This document shows positions 45,510 to 58,741 of a DNA stretch of 64,000 nt, piece after piece (position 1 is the stretch's first letter; every line of letters begins with the position of its first letter). Below the pieces are notes generated by a model. That model saw nothing but the letters and a program-made list of their open reading frames with translations. It ran no database searches and was not told where the DNA came from. Location of the stretch: contig VSJF01000012.1 of NCBI GenBank assembly GCA_009739215.1, positions 620,001-684,000 on the forward strand, given 5' to 3'. A program made the translations under genes and the position numbers. This stretch comes from Floccularia luteovirens. Taxonomy: Eukaryota; Basidiomycota; Agaricomycetes; Agaricales; Squamanitaceae.

Positions 45510-47249
45510 AAACGGAGAACAGGAGCAGCCAAGACCCACTCATTGATCCAATTGCCACACCGGGGAAGAGAGCTGGAGCTAACCAATCAAGTTGAATTCT
45601 GTACAGTGCCGGCTACCCCACCCTCCAATGGAAAATGTCGATGAAGCAATCAAATCTGGGATGTGGAACTGGCGACAAGTGCCTGTTCGGGCATTCTTCC
45701 GCCGGTAGATGGTTTACGAAAGGGGAAACAGGCAAGAAAAATATGGAGTGATTTAAGAGCGCAAATGCGCCATCCTTTGACGTGCAGGGGACTTTGATGC
45801 AGAATTATGGGGATATGTGGTGAACCTTACCCCTGCTTTTGCACCTGGTTTCTTGTATGTTGGAGGAGAGGTTGACGAGTGTATTATTTTAAAGATTTTT
45901 TTTGATTCGGGCAAGATGCGTTAATATACGCCAACATTTAATCGTATTGATAGATTTTTTTTTTCGTTTTCATATGTCATCATCTTAATTGAACATTGTT
46001 TGTATATTTTTTTTGGTCGAATAAAGATAATCTGTTATATATTATGATATAAGGCGTTACAATAACGGGAAGGTGCCTAACGATAAGGGATAAGCGATGC
46101 CATTGTTGGTAAGGGAAAGAGCGACAACACGTCACGATAGATTAAATGAAGTGAATTGGAACATGCAGGGAATCAGGGGTGTTACAAAGCTGTGAAGGGC
46201 TGACAAGTGACAGAATCAAGGCAGAGATTGTGTGCACCCGAGAAAGACGCGAGTTAGACAATTATGGACAATAGAAAATAATGGGGTGAAGGAGGCAGCG
46301 AGTCATTGGGTGATGCTGTTACGCGAATTGATGGCAAGAAGGAAAAAGAAAATGAAGTGACAGGATGTGCAGCCGTGGATCCTTGCAGGGAAGGAAGCGG
46401 CGGCCAGCGCACAAGCGCTCGTGTCGCGCTCAAGCATGGATAGGATGAAGTGATAAGGACAGGGAGGGGGAGGGAGAGGGAGAGAGAGCGGAGGGAGAGA
46501 AACCGAAGAAAGAAAGCACGTGGGTTGTGTGGTGGTAAGGGGAGGACAGAAGGAAGAGCACGAGGGGGAGAGGGGAGGAGAGGAGAGGAGAAGAAAAACG
46601 GGGGCGGAAGAAGGAAGCATGTGGAGGGTAAGGGTGTAAGGGGGGCTGACTCAAATTCGGGGGGTTCCAGATTTATATCTTGTGTTACCATATCTGATCA
46701 CTTGGGTCAGGGTGCTCAGCTAAGGGTCGTTATGCGGTCAAGATGGAAAGGCGTGTGAAGTTTTTTTTGGAGTATGTGGCAAGAGTAATGACAACCGATG
46801 ATTAGCAAAGATGAGAAGTGAGGACAGGCAGGAGGGGAGGGCGAGAGAATGGAGGGGAGAGAAGGGGGTGGAGAGCGAGACTCCCACATTGTTCTCGCCA
46901 TCAACTAGATTAATCAGATCGGGAAAAGGGTAGCACCGGATATGGAGATGGGCCGGATTGAGTGATGTTGTGTGTTATTATGCCTTGTTTTGGTTGTTTG
47001 TGTGTTGATGCGAGTTTATCTTTGCGGTTGTCTCTTCAAAAACGAGTCCTGATCAACCTTCCCTTTTCGCCCTCCCACACAATTCCTTTTCCGGCCTGGC
47101 TCCGTAACGAATTGCTCGCAGTCGTGCTGCTCGTTCTACATCGCTCTCTCTTCGTCGCAATCAACGCTCGTCACTTTTGCGTCTCTTGCCAATAACGCAT
47201 ACGTACCACGCCCCTTTCTCCGTTAGTACCCTTTCTCTCTCTTTTTTCC
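45510..47249. other. Intergenic region with a long purine-rich tract
   Basis: No gene recognised. About 46457-46640 is almost pure A/G on the plus strand (gggaggggg, agagagagcgg, aggagaggagaggag). Apparent ORFs here are low-complexity Pro/Ser/Leu runs of the reverse strand. 47160-47249 just before the MADS gene is pyrimidine-rich (ctttctctctctttttt), common at fungal transcription starts. Confidence 0.55.
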
Positions 47250-48644
47250 ATGGCCTTTCGCCGCCTTCCGTCTGCAACAAGTAACTCAACCTCGTATTCC
47301 TATTCCAACGCCGCTGCAAACCCGTCCCTTCCCGGACCTCCCGTACAACACTCCCTAATGCCCGATCAGACCACGTCTCAATCACCTACGTCGCCTACTA
47401 TGCGCAAACGTCAGCGCACACTGGATATGCACCCAGGGAATAGCGGTGGGGTAGAAACCCACACAGCGCCCAGTGGAGCACCGGCAGTGGGTGACGACGC
47501 GTTTATCAATGATCACGATGCGGTAGACAGTGGAGGGGAGGACGACGACGAGGACGAAAAGCCCAAGTCGGACAAGAAGGCAGGACGAAGGAAGATCAAG
47601 ATTGAATTTATTCAGGATAAATCGAGACGTCATATAACGTTCTCCAAAAGGAAAGCAGGTAAGGACAGACCCCTTCTCTCTTGAGTCCCTTCTCACCATT
47701 CCTTCCTATTTACAGGTATCATGAAAAAGGTAACTCTTATTCCTGTTTTGTACTTGTTCACTCACCCCCTCCCCTATCAGGCTTACGAGCTCTCCACTCT
47801 CACCGGCACTCAGGTCCTTCTCCTCGTCGTATCAGAGACTGGTCTCGTATATACCTTTACTACTGCAAAACTACAACCTCTAGTAACTCAACCAGAAGGT
47901 AAAAATCTTATTCAGGCTTGCCTCAATGCACCCCATGGCTCCCTTCCATCTTCAATGCCCGTTGGTGCTCCCCTCGGCCGTTCTTCCGCCATGAGCTTGG
48001 CTGCACCTCCCCCAGGTGCAAATAACCTCCCTGGTGGTCTTTCCATCAGTGGTGCCACATCTAACAACGTAAAAGAGGATGTTGACGACGACGACCCAGA
48101 CGACGCCGTCCATAGTGGTCGTCCCTCTTCAGGTGAGAAGCGTCGTCGCAGAACCTCTTCTACTACCGGTCCTGGTCATGCTAATGCTCGAGGAGCAACT
48201 TCTCCCCATTCGCCGAACGCTTCTATCCCACCACCTTTGTCGATCCCACCTCCTGGTCAACCCAATTCGCAACAACATCAGCAGCATGCACAACCTCCAC
48301 CCCCTCAGTCCCAGATCTCACTGGGTTCCCCTACGTCACCGCAACAACAACATCAGCAGGTTAACCCATCTTCAGCCGCTCAGTACTCTACTGGCTCGTA
48401 TCACCACCCTAGTCAACAGCAACATCACCAACAACAGCAACAGCATGACGCAAACATATATGGTGGTCCACATATGATGACTCCAGGCGGTTACTCGTAC
48501 CCCGCCCCTGGTGGAACACCTACACAGGCTGGCCCCGGTCAGCAATTGGGTGGTCTTGCCGCTGCTGCTGCACAACATGGACATTGGCCACAACAACCCC
48601 AGCAACAACAAGTGAACCAAAGTAGCCACTATTCGAGGCGATGA
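47250..48644 (+). CDS. MADS-box transcription factor of the SRF/Mcm1 type
   Basis: Three exons: 47250-47658, a 14-nt microexon 47714-47727, and 47781-48644, giving 428 residues. After an acidic run (GGEDDDEDEKPKSD) the MADS box covers about residues 111-170: RRKIKIEFIQDKSRRHITFS, KRKAGIMKKAYELSTLTGTQ and VLLLVVSETGLVYTFTT. FIQDKSRRHITF and the GTQVLLLVVSE strand mark the SRF/Mcm1 class, not MEF2. A SAM-like extension (LIQACLNAP) follows. The C-terminus is long, rich in Gln, His, Pro and Ser, typical of activation domains. Mcm1-type factors bind CArG boxes and control mating, cell-cycle and metabolic genes in fungi with partner proteins. The microexon encodes the IMKK turn, so skipping it would break the frame inside the DNA-binding domain. 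Confidence 0.93.
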
Positions 48645-51600
48645 AGAAATGATAGTCAGTTACTTTGGTTTTCTTTTTGCTGATTTGGATGCGTATAACG
48701 GGAAATATTTAATCTCTGGGGACGGTTTGCATTCCAGAGCTTTGGTTCATACATTCCTCTTCTTGCTCCGAAAAGTTAAGACTTAGTTATTATGCATGCA
48801 ATCCCTGTATTTTTTTTCTTTCCCTTTTCTATCTTTCTCCTTTGTCTCTTTACGTGTTTTTTTTGCTGTCCTTCATGGACACATGATGAATTTGGTACGA
48901 AACACGATGACTCCCTCCCCCCTCCTCCCTGCTATATTACCTCATCCGCTATCGGTTCCATTAGCATATGCCGTACTTGATTTTCTTGATGTACTTATCT
49001 TTGTGTCACCTACCCCTGTCTTTGTCGAATAACTTCCTTTGATATGTACCGTCGTGCTGCGGTTGTAAGTATATTGATCACCCCCCCTCATGTACGACCA
49101 ACCCTTCAGCTCGATATCTTCATAAAAAACTTTAGCGGACCCTTCATCCAACTGATTAATATCAGGTTCGATTCCCAGTGGCAGCGGTGTGGGTATGCGG
49201 GTTATAAATAAGAATGAGACCGATAGCCGTCCTTAATAACTATGCAGGATAGCATTGATGGCTGAGAAGAGAAGGCAGCTTCACGCTACAGGCTTCGAAA
49301 GGGTAGGCGAAAGAGGTGTCGTTCTCCGGTGCTACCAATTGCGAAAGAGTCTTCTTTCCTATCTCGTATTAGCCCTTGATCGACAAGCCGCGGAAAAGGA
49401 AAAACAGTTATGATTATAACTATGGACAATGTCCCATGTGGTAAAATAATCCATCATTTTTTTTCTTGGACGTTAGTGGCAACCATAACGTTAACGCATG
49501 CAATAATGCTCAGTCTTGCTTACCGTATGCTTGATCTCACCATACAAATTATACATTTCCCCATTAAACTTCCACGGGAGATTAAATTATCTTTGGATCA
49601 AACAATATCGGCCATGAGGGGGTAACGAGTCAGGCGATCTATGCTCTTGTATTTTGCAAAGGAAAAACGGAGATTTTGTCAAGATCTTGGTTTTGCCTTG
49701 TCACACAAATAATCAGAAACAATAGCAACAGCGTAATGTGCCTTGACTTGAAAAAAATGTTTAATGCCACCCAAGCATGCAATACCGTACGTAGAGAATA
49801 AGTCGAAAAGTGTTTATAAAACGCCGGATTTTATGTGTAGTGTAGAAATAAATTCCGCCCGAAAATAAACAGGCATTCGACCAAGGAATTTTAAAAGGGA
49901 GAATTTGGATGCCAAGTATTTTTGTTCAAATTCGCCGGAATAACCGTTGCCATATCATAAATAAGCGGACCTCAAGAGTTGCATAGATTTGCGTTCCATG
50001 CAGGGTACAATAATATAAAAAAATGACTCGCACAAAATTTCCACACGACCTCCGGATGTAAGATATCACCGCCGTATCCACAATAACCAGAGCAATATGA
50101 GGTTGATCTTTGGGCCTTTCGGTAGTTGCTACACGTCATTTTAGTTGTCATCAATGAGAAGCTCAAGCTTCAGCTCCAAATCATTCATTCAATGCGGAGA
50201 CAGAAAGCCATTTCCTTAACTACACAGCAAGTTGTATTATCAATCATTACGTTGTCCATTGATGTGCTTACTGAAAACCCCACTCCTCTCAAACATCCTG
50301 CGGATTAATAGATAACAATCGCACAAACAATCTGACTTACAGACCGTCGCTTTAGCCACTCGAATTCAACACAAATGACGATTCCATTATGCCCCTTATC
50401 TCCCCACCGCACCATGTTTGTGTATAACCCAGTATTTGGGTACACCAGCCGACATGCTGTCCTATTGATAGAGTTCCGATAAAGAGGTCCTGGCTATGTA
50501 GGCAATCAAGGAAGCACAGCTATGCATCTCCGATTCACAAGTCAGCAGGTGAGAGCAACAACAATTATTCATTGTTTTTCAAAGTTGTCAATTGAGATTC
50601 AGAAACAAATCAAAAAATAAAAATGTCATGTTATATATATCACGAGGTTTCTTGTGTGGCATGCTGTAGAAAATTCAATCTTTATATAAATCGCGTCAAT
50701 GTCGGTAGCTGACAGTTTTACAGCAAGACTTGAACATTCTGGATGCCTTATTATTATCATCTTTACAGGACCCACCAAAACCCGGTTCCCCGGTCTGTCA
50801 TTTGTCTTTGTGTCGCTTGGAAAAGAAGCACACGGGCCCGAAATTTAGCTTTTTATTCCTGACTGTGGAACCTCGGGTTCAAATCTGCTCAAAATTCTGT
50901 TGAGACTATCTGATACCATCTTGGTTTGTGGGTATTATTATCTTGTTATTATCACACCGAAGCCCACACCTCAGGTTTGATCTTTAGGTTAAGGTCATAT
51001 ACCTGAGGCCCGTTGTCCGGCCCGTATTGTAGAGTTTCTGTCGTCATGTTGACCCCCGTGAAACAGTTAGAAGAGAACAGCTGCTGTTTCCCCAAGCATC
51101 CCGAACTGGAGTACCGGGGGAATCCACACCCCTTTTTCCCTATTTGTGGGCATCTATCATGATCATGCATCATGCGCGAAGCACGGTCCTGAAATGAATA
51201 CAATACTCGCACACCCTGATTTCTTGGTACCCTGCTTCTTGATTTCTCAAGTTTTGATCGCTGGTCATAGGTCCGCCAACAACGAGCTCCCAGGGCACCC
51301 TCGTTGCCTTGTTGTGTTCATGTGTAACAACCAAGTATAGATCAAGTGTTAAGTGTCTTTTTTTTTTCAGAACTGACAGCGATTAAGAGAATTCTTCGAA
51401 GTTTGACAAAAGTCGACAGATAGCATGCAAAAAATCGCAAGGGTCCTTTCTGGGCGGGCCCCATCGGAATTGCTGGGAAAACATAGTTGATACGCGATAA
51501 ATGATGGCAATGGTGGACATGTTCGACACACCATCATTACCCCGTCAACAATCGCTTTGCATGTATATGGCGCATTACTAGAGAAGGGATAACATTGCGC

Positions 51601-52694
51601 AGGATAACGTACGATAACAAGGTCCATCACTGCACAGTCCAAGATAAGCGCGCTTGATGCTTGATGGCGCAAGTTCTAGCATGTGCTAAAGACCCCCCAA
51701 ACCACTAATTTGGTATAGATTTGATGCATTGGCTGTGCTTGAAGAACACATGGATCAAGAAGGTGATGGGTGTCGTGATCTATATTGTATATGTAAGGTG
51801 CTGCACAGTTTCTTCTCTTCGTTCTCTTTTTAAGTCCGAACATTGCCTCCAAGCAACCACAATCGTTATCTTCTGCGTTTAACTTATCCACTTGTTGACA
51901 TTAGATGTCATGTATTCATCGCTTGTTCTGCTTCATTGGAATTTCATATTCTTTTTTCTCCTTCCAGGAAGCAAGGCTGTGCTGATCTCCCTTTCCCTTT
52001 TCAAGCACTTCATCTCGCAAGTAATCGCAAGAAAAAGACACTATTAATACTTGGCAAGTATAATTGACTCGCAACCCCAATTTTGTTTTACAACAGGTAA
52101 TCGTAAATAGTTCCGACCCGTCCAGGCAACTTTTTCGACTTCTAAATCGCGAATGTGGCGGCACGTTAGAAATCACGATCAGATTGTCGGAAAAAATACA
52201 CCCTTATCACGTAAATGAAAAGCTGATAACAAGAACTACATATAAATATCGAAAGCCAACAAACAAGCGTTATAATTGATTCAAGGCCCTACAGAAATAG
52301 CCCTTTTTGAGATGGAAAGCAGAGTACTCGTGGAATAACATCAAGGTATGCTCCGGTTAGGAGGGAAAGAGACGTGTCGACACCAGAGAAATGCGTATTT
52401 AAAAGGGTATAACTCAATAGCACATGTGCATGTTTGATGATGATAGATAGTATGCTTGGACTCCAAGAAAGACTGGGAAATAGTGATAAACATATATGGT
52501 TAAGCGTTGTGCCAGCGCAATAGGGAATATACCTCTCTTCCCCCGCCACCTATAAGGAGAAAGAGCGAGTAAAACATTGTGTAGGATCAGGATACAGTTG
52601 AACACGTAGAGCCGGGCCGTTGAGCATCCAGTACCAAGGGTAGTGCTCGTGAGGCGGTACCAACGTAGCCAGATTTTTATTAATATAGCTGATA
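48645..52694. other. Gene-free intergenic region, about 4 kb
   Basis: AT-rich with no open frame longer than about 100 residues and no match to a known family, tRNA or LTR family of this window. A short inverted repeat (cctcaggt at 50972 and acctgagg at 50999) is the only structure noticed. The first few hundred bases are probably the 3' UTR of the MADS gene. Confidence 0.5.
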
Positions 52695-55600
52695 TCAGGG
52701 CTTCCAGCCCACAAAAACACGCACGGTACGACTGATGCGACGTTTATGAGGAGTATATGATCGAGATGAATGTTGGGAGGACCTAGGGTTCGCAGAGAAG
52801 TTATTTTCTTGATCCTGCGATGAGCCGGTTTTATTGCCGTCCTCGGTGGAACTGCGGGTATAAGGTTGCTTTTGTGATTGAGCATTCCTTTGTGCCGTCG
52901 GAATGCTACCGATTGTCACTTGGCTAGTAGCATTAGTGGAGTGTGAAGAAGAAGATCGCCTTCGAGCTTCTATCCATTGTTCCCAGCTTTTGTATTCGCC
53001 GTCGAATGCTTTACGATCCTCAGGAAGAGTTGTGCGAATAGCACTCCAGGAAAGGCGCCCTCTTAGGGCGGGATCAAAACCGATCATATCCTGCATATCA
53101 CTGAAAAAGGATATTTTTGTGAGATGTGAGGTTATTAGGGCATAACAATCTCACGTACAAAAAGTAATTGAGCAAGAGATGATCGAAGTATTCCCTGCTC
53201 ATTTCAGCTACAATGGTCTGTTGTTTACTTCTAGAAATCCGATACTGTCGCTTGGAAGTTTCGTTGGATCCTGACCGACTTCGGGTCCCTGCAGCTTGCT
53301 TTTGTACAGCCAGCTCAGCTTGTTGTTCTAGAACCCACTCCCACATCGACTCAGAGCATGAAAGGATCTCATGAACACGCAACGCTAAATGTAGGTTGAG
53401 AGTTTGTAGATCGATGCGAAATGTTTTATTTGGCAAGCGTGAGTCACGGCCTGATGACCCGCCTGTTCCACCTGGAGAAAAGGCGAAGCTAAGAGTGTCA
53501 TCATAGGTTACATATGGCGACGAGTGATGAAGGAGACCCTGTATTGACATCCAACGACTCTCTTCGGGCAGTTGTTCGGTCTTGCTGGACACCGACACTC
53601 CCTCTGCATGACCATCACTTCGTTGCTTCGAAATTCGTCTAGGGACAATGGCATCTCGTGTATCGTCCAAATCTGGGTCATGATCATTCGTATGTTCAGG
53701 AGTGCTCTTTGTAGGGTGATTGTGTGTAGTTGGAGGGAACATATATACTAAAGGAGGGTGCGTTCGGATGTCTGACGAACAATAAATTAGAAGAGCACAC
53801 AAGCCAACACCGGAACAAACCCTACCTTTGAAATGCCAATCCAAAAAGGTGGATAGCAATGAAAGAGGTGCTGTATTGATGAACCTGGATGACAGCATCT
53901 CATTGTAAAGAAATTCAAGGATAGAATGGTCACGGGGGTTTGACGGTGGCAGATCCATAGTGTTCGAAGGCGAATCCGAAACAACTGCCTTACCATGGGA
54001 TAGAGAAGATGGGGAAAGGTCCCCATTTTGCGACGACTGTGGGGTGTCCGTCGTGATTTGGGATGAAGTGGAGTACGTGTCTATAGATGAAGGGCTATTG
54101 CGAATCGTTGTACTGTTTTCTCTGCCAGTTTCGCCTGGCAGATGTCCCATGGATGACAATACGGATACCGCCGAATCTACAAACTTGGGATGAGAGAACC
54201 GGCTCGCATTCTTGTTAGCTTGATTAGGGGGGATAGCTGACGTTTTGGTGGTTGGTGGGGGGCGAGAAAATGAATGCAATCGATTCGCTGCTAAAGTTTG
54301 TTCTGATGCGCCTGATGAGTGACCTGTAGTCGATGGCGAAATCGATCCATCCGTAGTTTTGACCCCGCTATAATTCTTGTCACTGTTTTCAGATACGACT
54401 GCTTGGATAATTGGTGAGGAGGATGAACGAGAAGGCTCGATGGCATTTCTTGCAGGGGGAACTGGTGAATCCCCTGATTTGGGTGAATTTTCAGTAAGGT
54501 GCAAATCACGTTTTGCTAGATTCTGAGAATCATAATGAACTTCATCTGCTATATTGTGCTCTGTTTCGAATTCTACTCCTGAGTCGGCGAATTTACCCGG
54601 GAAAAAAAGGTCTTCTTCAATCATCTTGGATGGGGTTATCAATGTGAAATTCGGATTGAGTAATAAGATTTTACCTCAAATGCTCCTCCTGGCTTCATGA
54701 CGCGGATAATTTCTTCAAACAAGGAATCCCACTGGATTAATTTAGTCGATGTCGTCATACACTAACCAGATACGTGAATGCATACCTTATTCTCTGGCAC
54801 CCCAAGTGCAATCCTCTTGATATGTCTGATAAGTGTAATTAGCCAAAGTAAAAGTAAGCAAATGTGTTTTGAACACGCACACAAAATCAAATTCTTCATT
54901 AGGAAACGGTAAGCCCTCCAAGCTAAACCAATAATAAATCAAGTACGCCAAGGGAGAGCATGCATAGATACATACAAATTTGATTGAATCCATGTGATCC
55001 TGGAAGCCAAATCAGACATTCCAACCCTTGTGAAATTTGGATGTAATGGGACGATGTCAAGTCCTTGACGTAAGATTAGGATGGTTAGTATAGGAATATT
55101 TAGAATCTCAAGGGTTAGGTAATTACCAACAAACTGGCACTCCTGCAATGCCTTATTAGTACATGGCGTAAGACAGAACAGGCAGTACCACACACTTTCC
55201 ATGATCTTGCGCAATTTATGATCCAAGTACCAGTGCCTGTAACATAAAACAACATCAGGGTCGCGAATGGGGCAAGACTTCGGCTTTACCACAACCAATA
55301 TCCAATCTAGTCAAGGGTCATGTTTAAAAAGAAAAAGAAGAATGTTCACAAGAAAAGAACTGACACTTTGTAAGGGGGATGCTCGAACGTGTGCCAGGTC
55401 AAGCTTTCACAGATGTCTTGACAGAAGACTGTTTCCCACACATCTCTGGACAGGGATATGAGTATCCAATTAGACGTGCAAGATTTGTCAAAAGCAGTGC
55501 AGTATCACAACGCTGTTCTCAATGAAATAGACTTACAAGTCTATGACGTCTTGATCATAGCCTCTTGGATAGGGAACTTCCTGCCATTTGTAAGGATGAT

Positions 55601-57909
55601 GTTTTTTCCCAAAACCAATCCCTCCTGGAATGTCATGCGTGGGACCTTTGATCACAAACTGGGCGGCTTTCGCGTTGAGATTACGCTTTAATTCCTTCAA
55701 AATAGTGCGGTCGACCGTGGAAAATTTGGCATCTGTACTGAGGTTAGAAACGTTCTGGACGTTTAGCCTGGCACCAGGAGATAAGTCGCTGACAGACTCT
55801 TCAGGCATAGGGGGTTCAACTGGAGAGCTTGCTAAATGGGGAAAATTATTGGTGGTAGGACTTGTCTCTGGATGGGTTATATAATTGGAGGGGATGGAGG
55901 AGGATACTGTAGAGGTCTTGCCCCCAGTACTTCTTCGCTGCCGATTTAAACCAACCTCAGAAAATGTCTTGGCAGGACTGGATGATGAAGGAAGGTAAAT
56001 TTGAGATGAAAAGTTCTGAATGAAGTGGCAAATAAATGCACGTTAGATACTTGTCATCCCAACGTAAGGATAATGTTTCAGGGAAAGGCACATTAAGACA
56101 TTTCCAGCGCGACAATTACACACGAAAGTAATTGCATAAATTGCGCATAGAACAATGCTATACTACGTGCGATTTTTACTCACAGAGGATCGCCCATGTT
56201 TTGTAGACTTGGACTCGCCGTTTGACGGCTTAAGAGTCTGCACGTGTCTAAGCACCCATGGCGTAGATGCCTCCGTCTTGGTATCAGCGATGTCGGAATG
56301 AGACAGGGATGCCTCAGAATCATCATTAACTCCAGGTCTGCTTGAGCCAGGCGGAGGGAACAATTCCCAAGGGGTGACTTCCTCCGTTGATCCAGTAGCT
56401 GTCATGGGCGGCTGTAGAGGTATTTTTGGTTTTGGTAGTTGATCGGGTTCCAATTCCCAAGGGGTGACTTCCTCCACAGGACCAGTTGAAGTTGAATAAG
56501 ATCGCTCTTGTCGAGACGAAGAAATGCTATCTGTGGTGTTGGAATATTTTAAAGAAGCATGAGCTGGGGGAAGCTCCCATGGCGTGACATCCTCAATAGA
56601 TCCTGTTGCCACCATCCCAGGCGGATAATTATGTGATTCATTAGATAAAGTAGACTTTCGATCGATGATTCCACTGTCCGTAGGGCCCTGAAGCAATTCC
56701 CATGGAGTGACCTCTTCTATAGGACCTGTCATTGCTGGTCTTTTTGAGGAATGGGTCGAATGAACTGATTGAGTAACAGAACGGCGGTGTAGCCTTGCAT
56801 TCTCCTGAGTTTGACTTGTTTCTATAATCAAACCCCAAATTTTTATTAAATGTCATCCTTTTGGGAAATGACCTACCATCACGGGGGGAATCCATAAATG
56901 GACCATGTGAACTATTGCGCTTACTTGTTGGCGAGAGGTTATCCAAAGATAATTGACTGTTGTTCGTGTGAAGGTCGTGGAGCTCCCAAGGTGTTACTTC
57001 TTCCACTGGACCAGTTAAAACACGTCCTCCTGTTGTTGAAGGTATAGATTTCATACTCGTAGGTCTTGGTTTACGGATAGCCTTATTGGTGCGATCCACA
57101 GATGGATCTCCTCGATCGTCCAAGGAACTCTGAAAACTTGCAGAAGACAAGGCAGTACCTAGTGATGCTCGAGAGTCGTTGTGGACGGGCTGGACCTCCC
57201 AGGGTGTTACTTCTTCTATTGGTCCTGTTCTGGCGCGCCCTCTCGATGATATACTAATTTTATCTGGTGGTGCAGCGGACCTGAAAGGTAATTCGTTCCT
57301 CGTAATCGACTGTACTTCCCAAGGTGTTACTTCTTCAATTGGGCCGGTAGAGATCATCTTTGCTGACGAGATGCTGTATGCATGCGTTGGTTTATGTGCT
57401 ATAGCGAATTGAGGACTCGTCTGAACCTCCCATGGCGTGACCTCTTCCACTGGTCCAGTTGAAGTAACACCTGCTGCTGATGACGCATACGATTTCGCTG
57501 AAGAAGTTGCTCGCTCACGCAGGGGCAGTGGTTGTATGACCGTTCTTTGGGAGTCCTGCGGGTGTGGGTCTTCCCCCAAACTTGTTGCTGTTGAAGGTTG
57601 ACTTGGTTGCCTACGGCGAGAAGAAGTGGGTATCCCACGCTCATCTCGAGTAGGAGTACGAGACCGGAGGTTAGAAGGGGATTCGTACCCTGGAGAAGGA
57701 GGGTGCCGTAAGGGCTGTGATAGAACATAGGTAGAGTGCCGCGTTCTCAAAGTCCTGTCTATTGGTATATTCGATGGTGGCTTTGGAAAAGATAGGAAAT
57801 CGGGCGATGGCGTTTTCGCATGTCCGTTACCAGTGCGTGATCGCGGATTTGAAGCTGGTATATGCTTTGTGTCTGGTATAGGTCCCGAACTGGGTTCAGG
57901 ATGTGACAT
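52695..57909 (-). CDS. SAM-dependent methyltransferase with EEVTPWE repeat N-terminus
   Basis: Large multi-exon gene from MSHPEPSSGPIPDTKHIPAS (57909) to RVFVGWKP (stop 52697-52695). The first about 550 residues are disordered and carry eight copies of a [ST]G[PS]xE[ED]VTPWE[LV] motif (plus-strand positions about 57430, 57316, 57197, 56985, 56698, 56577, 56457, 56367) and a ninth, decayed copy (EASTPWVL, about 56255). Middle exons give GGIGFGKKHHPYKWQEVPYP, DVWETVFCQDICESLTWHTF and the methyltransferase: motif I LDIGCGTGTW (about 55305-55230), GLDIVPLHPNF, SNLEGLPFPNEEFDFVH, then PGGAFEMIEEDLFFPG. A long Ser-rich tail (54.6-52.7 kb) holds MWEWVLEQQAELAVQKQ and TVRVFVGWKP. Short introns explain all stops. 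Target unknown; the fold is class I methyltransferase. Confidence 0.85.
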
Positions 57910-58417
57910 ACCGAAGGAGGTGAATCTGAGGAAATGCTTTATCAGTTCGAAATCCCTATGATTCTAAGATAATATTGCATACATTTAAGCCACAGCGGAA
58001 TTCCGCAACTCGGCAGGCACAAAACAGAGTGAGCCCTAGTAGATGAGTAAGACCTAATTAATTCTAGGCATTCCAGGGCGAGACATAATGGTGAGGTCGT
58101 TGTGGGAGTTAAGAAATACCTTGTGAAAACGATGGCCCCACTCTAGCTAAGGAGCAGGAACGATCAAGCTTCGAGGCTTCAAACACTTCATCAAAAATTT
58201 TAATTGCTCGTCATTTTGGATGATCACAGGAACCTTATATAGAGCGAATTTGGTGGTTTGTAGTCAACGACTTCAGTGATACCTATATACTGCAAGTACT
58301 GACCGGACTATAAGGCTCTCATTATAACTCACACCTTGCTAGTTAAATTTAATTGGCTATTTATTTTTGCTGGGCAAAATTTCGCATGCGAAAGAATACT
58401 CGGCGCTACAGATAAGT
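57910..58417. other. Promoter region of the methyltransferase gene
   Basis: Short intergenic stretch between divergent starts (57909 minus and a possible 58418 plus). No further feature recognised. Confidence 0.5.
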
Positions 58418-58741
58418 ATGGAAGAGTCCATCCAATCAGCGCTCTTTAATAACAGTTCTACTACACAGCATACATTGGTTCGGGGTCTGTGTGATTCGCT
58501 TGAAGTATTGAGCCCAACCTATAATATTGAATCATGGTTTGATGCTTTTTTAAATGCTCGTCCAAGGTATAAACCAAATGATTTGTACAGTACTTATTCA
58601 ACATTCAGCTCTCGGGCGTCATCAGTATCCACCTTCCAGCCCGTACACAAGGCCAAGTGCTACCCTAGCCGCTGCCTTACGCCTTTCACCTTCGTTCTCC
58701 ATTTGGGCCACTTCGGCTTTCATTTCGTGCAATGCATTTAG
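58418..58741 (+). CDS. Small hypothetical protein, 107 residues
   Basis: ATG 58418 reads MEESIQSALFNNSSTTQHTL, then LCDSLEVLSPTYNIESWFDA and YKPNDLYSTYSTFSSRASS. The second part (from about 58622) overlaps the 3' end of the AAGAB-like gene in antisense and may be only a shadow reading. The true end may be an earlier splice junction. The N-terminal half has ordinary codon use and could be a real exon. I do not recognise a family. Confidence 0.35.
   Translation: MEESIQSALFNNSSTTQHTLVRGLCDSLEVLSPTYNIESWFDAFLNARPRYKPNDLYSTYSTFSSRASSVSTFQPVHKAKCYPSRCLTPFTFVLHLGHFGFHFVQCI

Noticed and set aside
46254..46759. Long low-complexity ORFs on both strands (Pro/Ser/Leu-rich and Arg/Glu-rich)
   Set aside because: They are readings of the homopurine tract; composition alone keeps the frames open.
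49150..49200. tRNA-like T-arm phrase (ggttcgattccc) in the intergenic region
   Set aside because: The flanking stem bases do not pair and no acceptor, D or anticodon arm can be drawn around it.
50972..51006. Short inverted repeat cctcaggt/acctgagg
   Set aside because: Eight base pairs with a loop near 19 nt is expected by chance in 4 kb and has no context.
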